Position numbers and translations under genes: made by a program. Below, piece after piece: positions 62,305-64,000 of a stretch of 64,000 nt of DNA. The DNA lies in the NCBI GenBank assembly GCA_023412715.1, contig JAEZCC010000025.1, positions 1 through 64,000 on the forward strand, given 5' to 3'. How positions within the stretch are numbered: position 1 is the stretch's first letter; each line of letters starts with the position of its first letter. The notes below the pieces were generated by a model. It was not told the DNA's origin and ran no database searches. It worked only from the letters and a program-made list of their open reading frames with translations. The stretch is from Bacillota bacterium. GTDB taxonomy: Bacteria > Bacillota > Clostridia > Oscillospirales > Acutalibacteraceae.

Positions 62305-62378
62305 TGGAGCGAGTGATGGGAATCGAACCCACACGACCAGCTTGGAAGGCTGGAGTTCTACCACTGAACTACACTCGC
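62305..62378 (-). tRNA. tRNA-Gly (anticodon TCC)
   Basis: Acceptor GCGAGTG/CACTCGC, anticodon loop CTTCCAA, T-loop GGTTCGATTCC, discriminator T and encoded CCA. It is the first tRNA after the promoter. Confidence 0.95.
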
Positions 62379-62397
62379 ATTTCAGGCGACGCCTAAT

Positions 62398-62427
62398 AGT
62401 ATAGCATAGTTCAGCGGCAGTTGTCAA
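62398..62427 (-). promoter_or_regulatory. Promoter of the tRNA cluster
   Basis: On the minus strand a consensus TTGACA (62427-62422) and TATACT (62403-62398) are 18 bp apart, 20 bp before tRNA-Gly. Confidence 0.75.
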
Positions 62428-62434
62428 CCAAATA

Positions 62435-62468
62435 GGCCGAATTTTTTGGCTTTTGAGGCCATTCGGCC
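62435..62468 (-). terminator. Possible terminator of the Clp ATPase gene
   Basis: GGCCGAAT (62435-62442) and ATTCGGCC (62461-62468) pair perfectly, directly after the stop codon. The T-run is weak, so this may only slow transcription before the tRNA promoter. Confidence 0.4.
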
Positions 62469-62469
62469 G

Positions 62470-64000
62470 CTATTTCAGGCAGTTCAGACGGATGCCCTCT
62501 TCGTCCGCCGAGATGGAGATCCCGGCGATCGGTTCGTCGGCGTTTTCAACAATCAGCGAGGCGATCTTGTCTTCCACCTGGCGGCGGATCAGGTTGCGCA
62601 GATCGCGCGCGCCGCTCTTGCCGCCCACGGAATGCTCCGCCAGCCAGCGGGTGGCTCTTTCGTCGTAAACCAGGCGGATGCCGCGCTCCCCCAGCGTGCC
62701 GACATATTCGTCCAGCATCAGGTGCGCAATCTTTTCGTAATCGTCGGCGTCCAGCATGCGGAAGACGATGACCTCGTCGACGCGGCTGAGAAACTCCGGG
62801 CGCAGAAAGTCGGAAAGCGCTTTGAGCGCCTTTTCGCGGCTCATGTCCGACTCGGTGCGGGCAAAGCCGAGCGCGCCCTCTTTTTTGTCGCTGCCGGCGT
62901 TCGACGTCATCACGATGACGGTGTTCTCAAAATTCACGTTGCGGCCGTGCGCGTCCGTAATATGCCCTTCGTCGAGGATCTGTAGAAGGATATTCATCAC
63001 GTCGGGATGCGCTTTTTCGATCTCGTCGAACAGCAGGACGGAGTACGGGCGGCGGCGGACCTTTTCCGTCACCTGACCGGCCTCGTCGTAGCCCACGTAG
63101 CCCGGCGGGGAGCCGATGATGCGCGACACCGAATGTTTCTCCATAAATTCCGACATATCGAGCCGGATGAGCGTTTCCGGCGTGTCGAACAGCTCGCGGG
63201 AAAGCACCTTGACCAGCTCGGTCTTGCCGACGCCCGTGGGGCCGACAAAGATGAAGGAAGCGGGCCTGCGGCGGGGGCTGATCTGCACCCGGCTGCGGCG
63301 GATTGCCGCGGAAACGGCGGCCACGGCCTCTTTCTGGCCGATGACCTTGCTGTTGAGCACGTCTTCGAGGCTGGCGAGCTTTTTGAGTTCGCCTTCCTGG
63401 ATGCGGCTCGCGGGGATTCCGGTCCAAAGCTCTATGACGCGGGCGACGTCCTTCTCCTCCACTTCCGCGCCGAGCGCAAGCGGAGCGAGCTGCTTTTCTT
63501 TTTCGCTCAGCTTTGAAACGTCCATGCGGATCTCGGCCAGCTTTTCATAATCCGGCTCGGCGCCGGCCGCCGTCATTTCTTCCTCTTCGCCGCGCAGGTC
63601 TTCCAGCTGGCCGCGCACCTCGTCGTATTCCGCCATCTGGCGGTTGCGCAGCTCCGCGCAGGCGCAGGATTCGTCCAGCAGGTCAATCGCCTTGTCCGGA
63701 AGAAAGCGGTCGTTGATATAGCGTTCGGAAAGCGTGACCACCTTCCTGACGATCGCGTCCGGCACGCGGACGCGGTGGAAGCTCTCGTAATAGGTCTTGA
63801 TGCCCATCAGAATCTGCACGGCGTCCTGGATGGACGGCTCGGCTATGGTAACGGGCTGGAACCGGCGTTCCAGCGCGGCGTCTTTTTCAATATATCTGCG
63901 GTATTCGGAGAATGTGGTCGCCCCGATTACCTGAATCTCCCCGCGCGAAAGGGCGGGCTTGAGAATATTGGCCGCGTTCATGGAGCCTTCGGCGTCTCCG
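62470..64000 (-). CDS. ClpC-like ATP-dependent protease ATPase subunit, 5' end outside the window
   Basis: The visible 510 residues are the C-terminal part of a Clp/Hsp100 ATPase; the frame runs off the right edge. It begins in the first AAA+ domain (IQVIGATTFSEYRRYIEK, ERRFQPVTI), has a short middle domain, and a second AAA+ domain with Walker A FVGPTGVGKTELVK, Walker B LLFDEIEKAHPDVMNIL, SPPGYVGYDEAGQVTE and the D2 C-terminal domain. The short middle region indicates ClpC/ClpA-type rather than ClpB. It unfolds proteins for ClpP; the stop is 91 bp upstream of the tRNA cluster. Confidence 0.93.
   Translation of the reverse strand, partial: GDAEGSMNAANILKPALSRGEIQVIGATTFSEYRRYIEKDAALERRFQPVTIAEPSIQDAVQILMGIKTYYESFHRVRVPDAIVRKVVTLSERYINDRFLPDKAIDLLDESCACAELRNRQMAEYDEVRGQLEDLRGEEEEMTAAGAEPDYEKLAEIRMDVSKLSEKEKQLAPLALGAEVEEKDVARVIELWTGIPASRIQEGELKKLASLEDVLNSKVIGQKEAVAAVSAAIRRSRVQISPRRRPASFIFVGPTGVGKTELVKVLSRELFDTPETLIRLDMSEFMEKHSVSRIIGSPPGYVGYDEAGQVTEKVRRRPYSVLLFDEIEKAHPDVMNILLQILDEGHITDAHGRNVNFENTVIVMTSNAGSDKKEGALGFARTESDMSREKALKALSDFLRPEFLSRVDEVIVFRMLDADDYEKIAHLMLDEYVGTLGERGIRLVYDERATRWLAEHSVGGKSGARDLRNLIRRQVEDKIASLIVENADEPIAGISISADEEGIRLNCLK

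Overview
The window looks like a stretch of chromosome from a GC-rich, spore-forming member of the Clostridia, probably Oscillospirales-like. I infer this from the FabK-type fatty acid operon, DegV and DUF4186 family proteins, a LysM plus GH18 spore-germination-type hydrolase, strong AGGAGG ribosome sites, and many GTG/TTG starts. No plasmid, phage, insertion sequence or CRISPR array was seen.

Layout. 1-12.6 kb is an accessory region. It holds a small ferredoxin, a large membrane-bound XRE regulator with an Asp-box domain, a Sel1-repeat protein, a coiled-coil protein, a DUF3160 lipoprotein with a VCBS-type lipoprotein, a MutS-like gene broken into two frames, an internally shortened DUF5131 gene and a small membrane protein. 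12.6-21.5 kb is a ten-gene type II fatty acid synthesis operon on the minus strand (fabH-fabK-fabD-fabG-fabF-accB-fabZ-accC-accD-accA), without an acyl carrier protein gene. An acyl-CoA synthetase, a PAP2-like membrane protein and a DegV fatty-acid-binding protein lie upstream, so lipid functions run from 12.6 to 25 kb.

25.2-31.7 kb holds a second membrane-linked XRE regulator, a HAD phosphatase and a MurNAc recycling locus: an RpiR regulator and murQ on one strand, and a PTS EIIBC and mupG on the other. The shared control region has a perfect 15-bp inverted repeat. After a chemotaxis receptor, 33.7-44.7 kb is a LacI-controlled sugar operon: fucose-isomerase-like enzyme, split transketolase, FGGY kinase, RbsB/DUF2291/RbsA/RbsC uptake system and RbsD. 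The gene set predicts uptake, isomerisation, phosphorylation and two-carbon transfer or cleavage of a pentose-like sugar.

45-58 kb carries single genes and pairs: the LysM-GH18 protein, a flavodoxin-fold reductase, a PNPOx-like protein, DUF4186, an orphan zinc/manganese-type binding lipoprotein with its own promoter and palindrome, an MBOAT plus SGNH-like acyl-transfer pair, asparaginase, a HisC-PHP-HAD run and a GNAT enzyme. 58.2-61.8 kb is a three-gene sugar-nucleotide/glycosyltransferase/six-hairpin operon behind a long leader with an intrinsic terminator. The window closes with five tRNA genes (Gly, Arg, His, Gln, Lys) and the 3' part of a ClpC-like ATPase gene, all on the minus strand. 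Starts were chosen from ribosome-site spacing and may differ by a few codons from automated calls.
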